NCBI GenBank assembly: GCA_013400975.1
Contig: WBMZ01011900.1
Location: 41,774-105,773 of the forward strand
Origin: Atrichornis clamosus
Lineage: Eukaryota > Chordata > Aves > Passeriformes > Menuridae
DNA length: 64,000 bases
Direction: 5' to 3'
Numbering within the stretch: the first letter of the stretch is position 1; each line of letters starts with the position of its first letter. The notes below the pieces were generated by a model, which worked only from the letters and a program-made list of their open reading frames with translations, did not search any database and was not told the DNA's origin. The translations under genes were made by a program, and so were the position numbers. Of the stretch, positions 12,207-24,200 are shown piece by piece.

Positions 12207-13659
12207 AATAAAATCTGTCTTTCTAGTGGGAGATATTTCAGGTCTGTAGGAAGGATTAATAAAGTCATAAAGTTAAGATAGTCATATAAATACAGTTCCT
12301 TAAATGTTTTAGTATGGAGTTTAGTTTTGAGAAAATATTATCAAAACCAACATATTTGCATTAAAAAAATCACACTTGATAAGTCAGACTTTTTGAAAAG
12401 TATATATCATTAAAATACTCCTGAATCACTGGATTTAAGAGCATTAGAATATCCAGACACAAGTTTTAATTGGAGCAAGTTAAGATCCAAATGGAAACAA
12501 ATGTCACAATGTGGTAATAACTTCAATGACAAGACTACTCACAAGCTGACTGAAGCAAACAAGTACAAATAATCAGGAGAAATGAAGGACATTCAATACT
12601 TCAGCAGCAATAGCCAGTTCCCATCTCTTTAGTTTGTATAATGGTTAAACCTGGCAGTGGGCAGTTGTTTTATAAAGCTTATACTGCATAGAGAAAAAAA
12701 TTCTTAAAGCAGCCCAAAGCCCTCCTGTCCAGTCTGATTTTTGTCTTTGGAATGACCTGCTTGAGAAAACCCTGTTATTTAAATACCAGCTCAGTCTTTG
12801 TAGCTCAATTATAATAATCAATTCCTTCCAAAATTTAAAAGGAAGTTCTTGTCTTTCATTTATGAAAGCTTTAGTTTTGTAAAAATCTACCATTTATACT
12901 CCAGGTCAATTCCAAGAACCATTATCATTATTATTCAAAACTAACTCCCGCGACAGAGCTGAACCTTGTTCGTGCTGCCCAGGTACTCAGAGCCTCACAG
13001 TGGCACTTCCATGATCTTTTACGAAATCTACCTTTTGCTACTTATATTCTTGCAAAACCTAATAGAGCATAACCCAATTTTTCTATGTACATGCATGTAT
13101 TTAACCTCAAGGAATAAGTTGCATGAAAGAAAAACACCCTGCACATCTCCTTGACCAAATATGACTTCAATTGCACAGCCCAGCAAAGAACCCACTTGGG
13201 TTCCGGTGGTGAAGAGCTATTCAAACATCTCTCAATATCATACACATGTGAGGACCTCATTTACAAGAGAGTCACACACATATATTTTTACTATACTTCT
13301 CAAACTCACCTTTCCAACGACTCCTTATTGATCCAAAAGAAAGGTATCTGACCTGAAAATCCACTTTGCTTCTATGGGGATGAGATGAATGGCACATTAA
13401 AAAGCAATAATTTCCTTAGAGAAAAATATACAGGGAGTAGAGGACTTCTGGATTTGAAGACTTTTCTTTTACTCCCTAGGGGAAAAAAAAGAAAAAAAGA
13501 GCATTTATGAAAAAAAAAAAAGTATAATAGATATGAACAAAATGTAGGACTTGAAATACATTGCTGGAACTGATTGCTGCATTAAATTGGAGTTTCTCCA
13601 ATAAATCTGTAAGTATGATCTTAACTCTGTGAAAAGTTTTGTTATGACACAACTCCACA

Positions 13660-13870
13660 GTGAAATTTCATGGTGAATTATATTAATTATTGTGGAATAT
13701 AAAAAACAATTTTCAATTATAATAAAGATATAAATAATAAAAATAGTAATAATAATAATTTAAGTTTGTTCATTATATAAGAACCATTATATTGCAGGGC
13801 CTGATAATTCTGATAATTTTAATTTTAGTAATGAAAACTGACAGAGTTGATTAACTGAATATAACTGTAA
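13660..13870. repeat. Very AT-rich block with AAT trinucleotide patch
   Basis: The block is dominated by A and T, with an (AAT)n-like patch at about 13731-13760 and several TAATT/ATTAAT motifs. Such blocks can be duplex-unwinding or matrix-attachment elements, or clusters of homeodomain-type TAAT sites. Both are inference; the composition is all that is directly visible. Confidence 0.6.
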
Positions 13871-14790
13871 TTTCTGAACATTGCATATGCTTTCTCAGCA
13901 AAACTGCACTTATTTTTTGGTTCTGCAGTTTTGCAAATTGGCTATAAAGATTTTAATCCACTATCATTACCCTTTTCGTTGATACATAAATATGAAGACA
14001 TGTATACACATACACACATATATAATCAGCATTATATTTAATCTTTTTTAAAGTTTCATGTGTAAGTTACAGTGGAGCCAACAACATTACATTTGTTTTG
14101 ACTGTATTTTTCATTTTTTTTTAAGGAACTCCAATTTTGTCATCAGAAAACAGAAGAACCTATCATCTTTGCTTTCAAATATTTATGCCCAAGTTTTCCT
14201 AAGAAATGCCATCATTATCTTCTAGCAGTCCCCAGCAACAGCACAGGGTTCCAAAATAGTTATGGAAGGATGTAAACTCAGTGGCAGTTCATATTCACGG
14301 GCCATTTTCTCTGACAGTTTTGTGCCTATATCTGTAGGTGGACAAGTTGAGTTCATTCATCTAGTCAGGTGGATGCCTGTGACAAAATCTATCCTGAATG
14401 TAAAAATTTTGTCTGTGTCAAACTTCTGCATATGGCATGTAAGTGTATGTAAGTACACCACTGCAAGCGTGCTTTTTTGCACACTGAGCTGTATGCCATA
14501 AGGCCCTTCTGGAAGGAGCACAGTTGATACTCAGTTTGGAGGCACCAACTTAGAGATAGATGCATATTGGGACATCTTACAAGAAATTTTTCCTTGCTAT
14601 TTCTTTTCTGTTTAGCAAAAATAAAAAAGAAGTTAGGGCTAGAAAGGTGCACACTGCTCATGGGATTTGAACGTTTATCAAGGCATGGAAGAAATGTCCT
14701 GTTGCATTCTGGACACAGTGGAAGAGCTGGGAAGAATTGTTTCAGTGGTAGGAATGTGTTTAATATCCAAAGCCACAGAGGATGTGCTTA

Positions 14791-14828
14791 TTCTATATAG
14801 GTACATACATATTTTCTATATAGGTACA
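14791..14828. repeat. Short tandem: 15-bp word twice at 23-bp period
   Basis: TTCTATATAGGTACA occurs at 14791-14805 and again, identically, at 14814-14828. It is a small local duplication, possibly from replication slippage. Confidence 0.85.
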
Positions 14829-16972
14829 ATTATCCCTTTCCAACAACTGGGTAAGAAAGGGATGTTGTCCTAGATTTGCAAATCAAACTGAATACGCAGT
14901 TTAGTGTGATTAACATCTCTGAAATATTATTAAATAAAATAATTAAAATGGTGTATAAAATATAGTTTGCAAGGCAGCTTCTCTCAGTCTGGGAAACTGG
15001 TGTGAGAGTTATAAATGCACATGACCATTTTGTTAAGGAAACACTCTTTGAAGCAGCAGTTCAGGATGCCTAAGTATCACCAAAAAAATCACCCAATCTT
15101 TCCTGAAAATTTCAGAAGTAAAAGCTAGTTTGGGTCTAAATTCAAAGTCTTTATAGCCTTTTAGAGCAGCTTTGGGGTGGAATTTGACTAAGGTCTTCAA
15201 CTGCTAAGCTGCAAAGCAGTTGAAGCTGCCTGTTGCCACCAAAATGACGGGCTCAGCTCTATTCGGGAGCTGGGATTTCAGCTCGCCAGCTCCTGTGCCC
15301 TTTTTAACCACGGAGCAAGACCTTTACCCCTTCTTCTTCACCCTCTGATTGGCAGAGCAGTTCTCCATTTGCAATCAGAGGAGCAAAAGGACAAGTGGAA
15401 AAGAGAAGGAAGAGGAAAGAGTGGGGAGGAGAATCTTTCCAAGCACACACAGCCCTCCTGCAGCTTCTTTGACAGATCTCAGTGGAGAGTGCACTGTAGG
15501 AAGAAAAACATGTCACTGCTCTAAAACTGTCTTTTCTAATTCAGTGCATCCATGTATTGTTATAAATCAGTTTCCCAGTCACTGAAAGATACAGAGACAA
15601 GAGAACAACTTTGACTGTTAGCTATCAACTCAGATAACAAAAACTTTCTTTCAGCATTAAGCCTCCAGCGGATTTAAAAAAAGACTGAAAATACAAATTA
15701 ATGCTGAATGTTTTGCTTAGGAGAGTGTTCTTTCTACTCATGTGCTTATGCTCGTAGGAGTCAGGCATTTACATTTATCCCTGTTCTGGGGTTTTAAAGG
15801 GAATTTTGCAAGCATCTGGAATTCTGCATTACAAATTGCAGCCACTTAACATTTCCATATTCTTAAATCCTAATCACAGAGTTGCTGACTGGTAAAGCTG
15901 TTGGACAGTCAAGGATCCAAGCTCCATGCTTGAGGTTAATCTATTGCCACTTTATTAGGGTTTACCATAGAAGCATATTGATAATGCTATATATACACTT
16001 GAGAGTCATATTTCACAATCAAGTTCTTTGAAATATATGTATACATACACATTTCTGCAAGGACATTGGAAATTTTATGTTATGATCAACTGAAGTCTGA
16101 GAGTATAAGAAATAAAAAGACAGTAGTACTTGAATCCCATTATTGGAATGATGTACTTATCCCAAGGTCAAACATATAAGCCAAGGAAATTTTGAATTAG
16201 TAGAGTGGGTTTATTGACTCTGAGAAATGTTTCCTTCTTACATATATCTCATCATGGTGAGTAGTGTGCCATAAACTCTTGATTTTTCTGAATAAAGAGT
16301 CAGGAACACTGAGAATATATATGATACTCTAGCCATAGTAAGAAGAAATCTATTATCCATGAGCACCTCAGAAAAACAATAGAACCCATCTTCATATTAG
16401 CATCTCTGCTTTATTTGACAGCAAAGATGTACTTTGCTACCTGACTAAGTCTCAGGGCAGACTATCTTATTTATATAATTTTGATTCACCAGCTTACTTC
16501 TTAAAGAATGAAACCTTTCCGTAAAGGACAATCTTTCAGCCTCTAACACGCTAGTGATTTATAGAGCCACAGAGACAACACACTGCATTAAAAAAGCTCT
16601 AAGACACCATTTAAAGCTTTTATGGTGCAACCTTGCTTCTAATAATACACTTGCTGCACTAAGTTCAAACAGTTTTCTGAATGAAGAAATACCTTTTAAA
16701 ATGAAGAATTTATTAATGTTATAAATATATTTGACTCCAACCTGTGAAAAACAGCTCAGAAAATATAGCTACAATTTCATGGTACCTGGTAGTAAAACAG
16801 AGAGCAGTGAAGGCAGAGAGGGAGGAGAGAGAGGCTGCACGAGAAATCCCTGGATGTCTGATGGAAGGTAAAATGACATCTTTGATGTAAAAGCACCCTA
16901 ACAATGTAAACTAGAAGGATGATGTATATAACCATTCTAGTGTAATGGACATGATTTTCACTTGGACAGATA

Positions 16973-17049
16973 AGATGTTATTTAGATTCTGTCATGCAAT
17001 ATAAGTCTTCATTTTCCTTATACATTCAAGTAACTAGATTTTCCACTCA
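16973..17049 (+). repeat. Diverged repeat copy A
   Basis: A 77-bp segment whose sequence recurs at 17606-17681 with about 75% identity by hand alignment and one gap. The best-conserved parts are its start (ATGTTATTTAG-TTCTGTCA) and its end (CTAGATTTT-ACTCA). Weaker similarity may continue past the end after a small insertion. It could be an old local duplication, or two copies of an unrecognised interspersed repeat. I do not recognise the family. Confidence 0.65.
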
Positions 17050-17605
17050 GCAAAGCAGCACAGTTAAGTAAGTCAACGGATGGCATCAGATGCTCAAAGT
17101 TTAAACACTCCCCTGTGGGGCCATGTTTTACTTACTCTACTTAGAGAGCTGAATGTAGTAAACTTATTTCTAGGTATCTCAAATGCACAACTCCCTTTTC
17201 CCATTATCATTTCTGGATAAAAACTAGCTTGTGCTCCTATTCATTTGCCTTTTTTGTTGGAACAGGCAAAAGGAAGCAGGATCTTGTACAGGCCAACTCT
17301 TTGTGCCAGCAGCCAGTGCCAACAATGTGTATGTGCATGTGCATGTATGTGTGTGTGTGTATGTGTAAGGGACATTTCTTAAGACTGAAACAGCATAAAA
17401 GACTTGGTAATCTATTGCATGCAAGTTTTAACCCATCTTTCCTATATGGTTAAGAGCTTTGTTCAGAGCTATTTAAAGTCAGAGTGTTGTCTGGCTCAAG
17501 TGTTATTCAGATCAGCCTAACAGAGAGATTATCAGACAGTTCGTCATTATATAATCACCATCCAGAAAGGATTTCTTTCACTTTTCCTTTTTCCTTTCCA
17601 AGGGA
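17050..17605. other. Spacer between the two diverged repeat copies
   Basis: About 556 bp between the similar segments. It contains a TG-type microsatellite (17326-17367) and otherwise nothing recognisable. No terminal repeats typical of an inserted element are visible at its edges. Confidence 0.5.
17326..17367. repeat. TG/TATG microsatellite
   Basis: Imperfect (TG)n with ATG and CATG interruptions, including a pure run of about six TG units near its 3' end. A likely polymorphic marker. The open frames crossing it on both strands are artefacts. Confidence 0.88.
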
Positions 17606-17681
17606 AAATGTTATTTAGGTTCTGTCAGGAAATGCAAGGTTTTACTCTTTTATATATTAAAATAGCTAGATTTTCTACTCA
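17606..17681 (+). repeat. Diverged repeat copy B
   Basis: Partner of the segment at 16973-17049, in the same orientation and 633 bp downstream. The two share the blocks ATGTTATTTAG, TTCTGTCA, CTAGATTTT and ACTCA with about 19 differences including one gap. Same-orientation spacing is compatible with a tandem duplication followed by long divergence. Confidence 0.65.
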
Positions 17682-20504
17682 TTGCATCACTCTATGAATA
17701 ACAATCCTGGACATTTCCAGGACACGTTTTCTCCTCCAGCTGTCAAAATATTTAATGTTCACAATTAGGCATTGCAGTTAAAAGTGCTACATTTTGTTTC
17801 TGCAGCTTTGAAAATAAATTATACCTTGGTCCCACTGGGTCATCTAATAGCAGATTTCTGCAAGCTTCTGGGATAAATCGTGCCTATATTTGGGGTACTC
17901 AAAGCCTTAAGTGCTGTGATTTTCAAAAACAGATTGAGGAGCACTGGCTATTAGTTTGCCTTCCTCGTTTGGACATGTGAATTGAATTATCATTTTCAAG
18001 CTGCAGCTGTGTCTTTTGGGAATGGAATATGAATAGATGAAGAGAGGGAGAAATTCCTTGCCAGCTGGAAATAAATGGTAGGTGCAGTCTTGGTGATTAG
18101 CAGTGACTGAGCTCAAAACAAAAGAAGATATGGAAAAGAAGAGAGCCTTTCCTGAGCTGTGGGGCTTCTCCAGAATATGCACAATGAAAGAAAACAGTCC
18201 TGGGGTAAGGGGAGCAGAAGAAGTATGCAGCACTCACTGGATCAGAGCTGTCTGGATGCCTCAGGTGACAAGCAGAAAGAGGTCCCAGGATCAGTGTTGG
18301 AGACCAGGGAACAGAGCAGTCAGCAGTACAGGAAAGAGAGAGAGAAACCCCTGGAAGCAGGAGAACAGAGCCAGCCACCTGGCAGAACTGGAGAAGAAAG
18401 AACCTGATGAGAAGCTGCAACTTTTTCCTTTGCTTTCCTGATGATTTGAGCTCGATGCAACAGCACATTTCTTGTGCAGATGCTTAAACAACATAAAAGC
18501 ATTCTGGAGTCAGCAGACTAAAAACCAGCCTAACAACATGGCATAATTTCTGTGTTCCTGCTGGAGCAGGCCAGGATGTTTTCAACTAATCAAAGGTTTA
18601 TCAAAATATGCTGCTTCACCTAAATTAAGATATTGACTAGAACCTGTTTCTCTCAACAAACCTTTAAATGAAAACTTGTCTAAAGATTAAGGTCATCCAG
18701 TAAATTTTGGCCACAGAAGGAGTATCTGCTTCTGTTCTGCTCCTTTTCTCAATCATTTGAAAGATTTTGCTTTTATCTCACATGCTTACCAAATAAACTT
18801 AAATCACAGCTCTCAAAAAAACTTTCACAAATGGGAATTTATGAAGAAAACCAAACCAAATCCAGTTCCCAGGTCGTAAAGACTAGCTTTTAAAATCCTG
18901 TTTCAGTCTAATCTAATCTCTCCACTGCAATGCCAGGAAAGGAGTGTCTATGTAAATTAGCACCGTATAGACCTCAGTCAGTACATGGTAAAGGAGTCAT
19001 GGAAAGAAGCAGGAAAAACATGTGAGAGACCTAATAAACAGTAGTGCATAAACCTGAAGAAGACTCTTTAAAAGTAAGATGGATTGTCTTTGTGATGAAC
19101 TTCTGTAAATAATTTTCATTTTGGTGTATCGGTCCATAATATCCATAATATTCACTTGGCTAATCCAAAGAGAATTGGTAGAAATTTCAGAAATGTGCTA
19201 GCAAACTCCATAATTCCAGCTTTCAAAGGCAAGAGCTTTGAAAGATGCTTAAATGTACAATAATCTGAATAATCGCTGCAGGAATCTTTGAAAGTACACT
19301 AAAATCCATGGTTAGGCACCTAGACACAATTGAAATACTAGCCCAGCTAAACATTTAGAAGCTTAATACCTCTAAAAAAGACCCAAAGAAATCTAGGCCT
19401 GACAGTTTCATCAGTCATCCAGTAACTGGAAAATCCTAAGATTCTTAAAGATTTCATGCAAGGATACATTAGTATTACAGAAAAAAACTACAAATGGATC
19501 AGTTCAGGACATAGGAATAATGCATGAATAAAATCCATAAATTTTATATAAGATGAGGGGAGGCAAATCCAGCTGTAGATGATATTGTAGAGAAGTAGAG
19601 AAAGGGAGATTTTGATTATTTGGATGACAGACTTAGTCCTGGAATTTACCTTTTTTAACAAAGTTAATTCCAAACAGAGGAGAGTTCAGGCCTCCTTAGC
19701 ATCTCCTTCTGAAGATAACTTGTATTATTAATAAAAGGCTAGATTACATTCCTCTGAAGAAAAAGAAATACTACTGTATCCCAAGCAGATGTGTTATTAG
19801 AGCTGACACTTTCCCATATTACAGCAACTTTTGAGGCTTTTATTTCAGGATAATGTAAAAGTAGGATTAAAGGATGATTATGGAGAGAGGAAAAAGGGAT
19901 AAGTGGCATAAGGGAGAAGTTCTGAGGAATTTAATTTTTTTACACAGAGTATTTTCTTTAAGAATACTTTTGTACAGATTTTGGGTTTGTCATTTTAAAA
20001 ATTTTTTATTTGGTAGTCATCCAGTCAGGTATTGTCTTTCCAGAAAATTTATGTGTAAACAATGAACAAGGGATCAAGGAGAGCTTGAAAAATGTATATC
20101 ATTAAGGATTTTTTTATACCGGGATATAATATATAAAGACAATTATAAAATGAATGTAGTAATAAAGAATTCTGTATGGAGATATGCAAACTATCAAGAA
20201 AGGCATTGATAGGATAATTATGGAACACAAGTAGGATGCTGGTGACAGAGAAACTTGATATTGTTGGGGAGGCAGAATTAGTTCTTGTCCTAGTACTTCC
20301 ACAGAAAGCTAAAGGTCACATCCTGAAGAATACAAAGGTGAAGTGTCAAAAGTTTTATGGTAATGCTAAAGCAGACAGACCATTAAAAGTATGTGAAGTT
20401 TGCAAGGCTTTATAAATTCAAGTAAATTGAGGAGAAACAAACAAGAATTTTTTCTACTTGCTTGACAGTCTGAATGATTACTACTCAAACAGGATGAGTC
20501 ATTT
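17682..20504. other. Gene-free unique sequence
   Basis: No gene is supported. The part at about 18090-18440 is purine-rich on the plus strand and somewhat GC-richer. Several frames on both strands are open there for up to about 120 codons, but they share no recognisable domain and the overlap of frames argues for composition instead of coding. It may be a decayed long terminal repeat or a transcribed non-coding exon; the sequence alone does not decide. The rest shows nothing. Confidence 0.5.
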
Positions 20505-20860
20505 AGAGCTAATATTTATACAAAAAAAACCCCTAAATGAGTAGTGCAGACCTATGAACTCAGTAACATTAAAGGAGAAATATAATTAAGAAATTAGATA
20601 CTTACACCTAATTTATAGCTATCTGAAACTGCTGAAGGCAGCATGGCTTCAGGAAATAAATTTTTCCTTCACTATCATGCATTGTGGCCAGAGGGAAGAA
20701 GAATTATAATGTATGGGTAATACCAAAAGAGAATCCTACGGAGGCTTTGAATTAGTTCTAATCTACAATATGGCTTCTCCTGGAATTTCAAGGTGTTCTA
20801 GGCCAGGTTTTGGGTAATGTCTTGATAAATGAATGAAGTATTCAATGGGAATTTGAGTTG
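20505..20860 (+). mobile_element. Ancient CR1-like LINE reverse-transcriptase remnant
   Basis: A strongly decayed plus-strand reverse-transcriptase fragment of the CR1/L3-like type. Its anchor is CAGCATGGCTTCAGGAAA (about 20640-20658), which reads QHGFRK, a conserved CR1 RT motif. Upstream, broken frames preserve a GCTAAT...TTTATA-AAAAAA block and an AT-IIK--L---Y pattern at the expected spacing. Downstream, about 20800-20845, the DNA resembles the family's block coding for GPVLFNIFIND-DE, but about 190 bp that should lie between are missing. Many stops and frameshifts make it a fossil. The call rests on motif order recalled from the family, not on a database search. Confidence 0.6.
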
Positions 20861-21202
20861 AAGTCAGTCATACTATCACACCAGCAATTTAGTCAGCAAT
20901 TCATCCTGACCAAAGATTTTTATTTTACATATATTATGGAGCCACTAAAGGTACCTGAATCCATACGAGCAAACATAAAGTTAGATGAGTTTTACCAGTG
21001 ATAAGCTTTGCAGTGACTTGTGACTGTCACTGTGATACACTGTCCAGCTTCAAAATAAGCTCTGAATTTCTGCTATGAATTTCAGTGCTTGAAGAACTAC
21101 TTGCTGTCAGTGGTCTAGCAGAGCTTCTATTACACCTTGTGTAGTTCTCATTGTTTCTGGACAATTTATGACTCATAATCCAAATAACCTAGAAGAAACA
21201 AA

Positions 21203-21222
21203 CGCGCACACACACACACACA
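21203..21222. repeat. (CA)n microsatellite
   Basis: A CGCG start followed by eight CA units. Short, pure dinucleotide repeat. Confidence 0.9.
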
Positions 21223-24200
21223 TTAAAAAATATATTACAGTGCGAACACTTGATCTTCAAAAGGATCATTGCTGAAGAAGAAATGAAGGTAGGTTAGCTC
21301 AGGGTATTCAGAAACCAGCTTTCATTGTTTTGTTTCTCAAGAACGGTGAGAAACTCAATGAGGATTAAGATAGACACAATTACATTAAAAATATTGTTGC
21401 TTTGAGCGAGGACAGTTGCATACAGAAAATCACTGCAGAAATCCCAGCTCAAACCATCAGACAGCAGCTTCATGCCTGTTGCTATTCAGCATTTTATTCT
21501 AAATGCTCTATGTTTCCATCTTAACTCATTTAACACCTCTATTACCAGGCTGATACTGTGCATAAGTAGTTGTTAGATTAGCAGAGCTAACATGTTAAAA
21601 TTAGAAGGGATTGCCAGATTTTAATCAGAGAACTAATTTTTCTAAGTGATAAAACTTTAAATAACAGTGTGTATTTCCAGACAGCCTAAACATTTTCTGG
21701 ACAAAATAAGTGAAAACAGTGTGCCAAGAAAAGTTTGTTAACAGTGTAACACTGACAGAGACAGTGAGGTAAATTTATTAGATTCAGGAAAAAAGTTTAC
21801 TCAACACTCGTCACAAGGAAAGCCCTTCCCATCAATTTCTGAGAATGAGTTAGAATAATACCCTTCCCATCCAAACCTGAGAAGCAGCTGTCTAAAGCAA
21901 TTTGACTGTTCTGGCTTGTGTTTGGCAGGCTGGGAGATCAGAGGAGATCAAGGAGCTGTCTCACTGGTGCACACCCTGAGTCTGGACAGATTTACTGTGT
22001 GCCAGAGGTGCTGGTATTACAAAGATGTAGACTTGGCACACCACGGTCAAAAGTTCAACAGGACTTAAAAATGGTATGCATAGAGAGATAGCTGGATTCA
22101 CAACCTGGATATTACCCTATAACAGATAACATTGGGCATGATTCTTATCTGGAAGAAGCAAGCGATCCTTGTTTCATAAGGCACAGTAACGTCAGCCAAC
22201 CGCATTCCCTGCTCAAATAGAGTAGTCCTCCTTACCCATATAGAGTTAGGATTTCTTTTAACAAAACATTCTATATTTCAGCCACAGAGCAGTTAACCTG
22301 GCTTTAAAATACAAGGTGTACCTGTATTACCTTTCCAGCTCAGCAGTGGCTCAATAATTCTCCACCTACTCCTGTCACAATTTCAGCACACTGAGAAACC
22401 AAGGATAAGACCTGCACAGTTGCCTCTATTCAGAGTACTGGAAGTGCAACCTGCCCACCTCTAATTCTTTCTGTCACATTACTTCCATAAAAATAGTGTA
22501 TGTTATATTTAGCCACCTGGATCTTCTTATTCAGATTTTTTTACGATATACTAAAAACAAATTCAACCTCACGCTGGTTGGAGTCGGCTTTGTTTTTTCC
22601 CTTCAATGTTAAGTGCACTAGGTCTTGAACACTAGCTTAACAGAGTTTGTTTGTTTTCTCAGAACACCTTGTCTCTTGAGAGCCAGAGATCTTGCTCGTT
22701 AAAAGCATTTCCATGTCTTATGTAGATGATGGACTTTAAAGGAACTGGAATTAATGAAATACCCTCCTGACAGAGAGTTTATAGATATCCCTGAAACTAT
22801 TATTTAGAAGATGCATTGTGTTTCCACAGATATTAGATTGGTTCTGCTTCTCCTAGAGATAGGTGTCATGTTTATGTCTGTAGAATATGGAAATTGCTTT
22901 CAGGTCTGGAGCTGAAAATAATACCTGGATGATGTATTCAAAAGAGTAACTGTACTTGTGTCTCAGCTAGTAATCATGTTTATAAGGCTGTCATTATTGC
23001 TCCTGGTTTGAGCTCTGTTAATATAAATGTATTCTTCAAAAGAGGAGTACAACACAACATTTTCAAGTCTTGCAAAGTAAACTATCATCTGATGTCTCAG
23101 TGTTAAGAGATGGAAAGTGAGCATCAAAAAGACAGGGAGCTGTTTCTCATTAACTATTGTAAGACGTCAGCAAGATTAAGGTGTCAGGGTATAGAAAGAT
23201 GAAGAAGAAAAGAAATACTTAGCAAATAGGCATAAATGAATATAAAATGTGAATAGAGGGTTCTAGCTCCTTCTAAGGGTAAAAATAGGCCAGTAGACAT
23301 TACATTGTGCTACAATCAACTCATCCACTCGATCTCGACCTTCAACTTTATAGGTGAGACTAGTGGGAGCAAAATGTTACCACATAACCAATGCTGGGAA
23401 CTTTCAGAGCCATTATTTCTGAAAATAAATGAATATTCAAAGGCCACTTTGACATAATGAGGGTTAAATCCTGTACAGGGTTTTGAAGGCCCATGTGAGT
23501 GCTGTCTGACCAGACTCTAAAATAGCCAGAGTTCAGCCTGTCTGTGAGCTGCCTGGGAGTTCTATGGCCGTGGCTAGTGCAAGGCTGATCCCGTGTTTAA
23601 ACTGGAGAGGAATGGAGCTTTTCATGGCATCTCACAAATGCAGCTACAAAAGGTGGGCAGAAAAAAAGCTCTGAAAGAAAGAAAATAGCAAAGAGACATT
23701 TATACATATAGAGAAGTTGTTAGCCTGCAAATTATTTCACACCTGACTCTTATAAACTACATCAGGTATTGCCAGTAATACCTACCTGTAAATGGTCAGG
23801 TCTTACTTTCCATATGCCTGTCATCTTGCCTGGAGAACGCTTTGGTTTGTGTTTGCAGCTGTACCTGCTAAGTAGAGAAAGAAAACACCATTTTGTCTAA
23901 AGGACAAGTAATCCCTGGCAGAAACTGTAATTAAAATCCTGCTTTTTAGGAGGAAAGGGAAAAAAAAAAACCAGAATAAAAGGAAACAAACAGTGTAGAA
24001 GTAACATGGTACCGCTTCCATATCAGTTCAAAAAAATATTGTTATCCTTGTACAAATGAGACTTAGCAAATTACAGACAGAATTTCTGAGCAGTTTTCAT
24101 CACACTTAATTCACAATAGTCACTCTTTACTATTGTGGCCTTCCATACCTAGGCAGCTCTTCCATAGCCATGACTAAGCATTGGATGAAACCTCTGTTTC

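Larger units (their letters stand above)
10427..16972. other. Gene-free unique sequence
   Basis: No gene is supported. Simple-sequence content is a polypurine tract (11914-11967), a TATG/CATA-rich patch (12167-12206), an AAT-rich patch inside a very AT-rich stretch (about 13660-13870), and a short 23-bp-period tandem (14791-14828). Open frames of 60-95 codons are scattered and unrecognised. The AT-rich stretch could act as a matrix-attachment-like region, but nothing in the sequence proves it. Confidence 0.55.
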
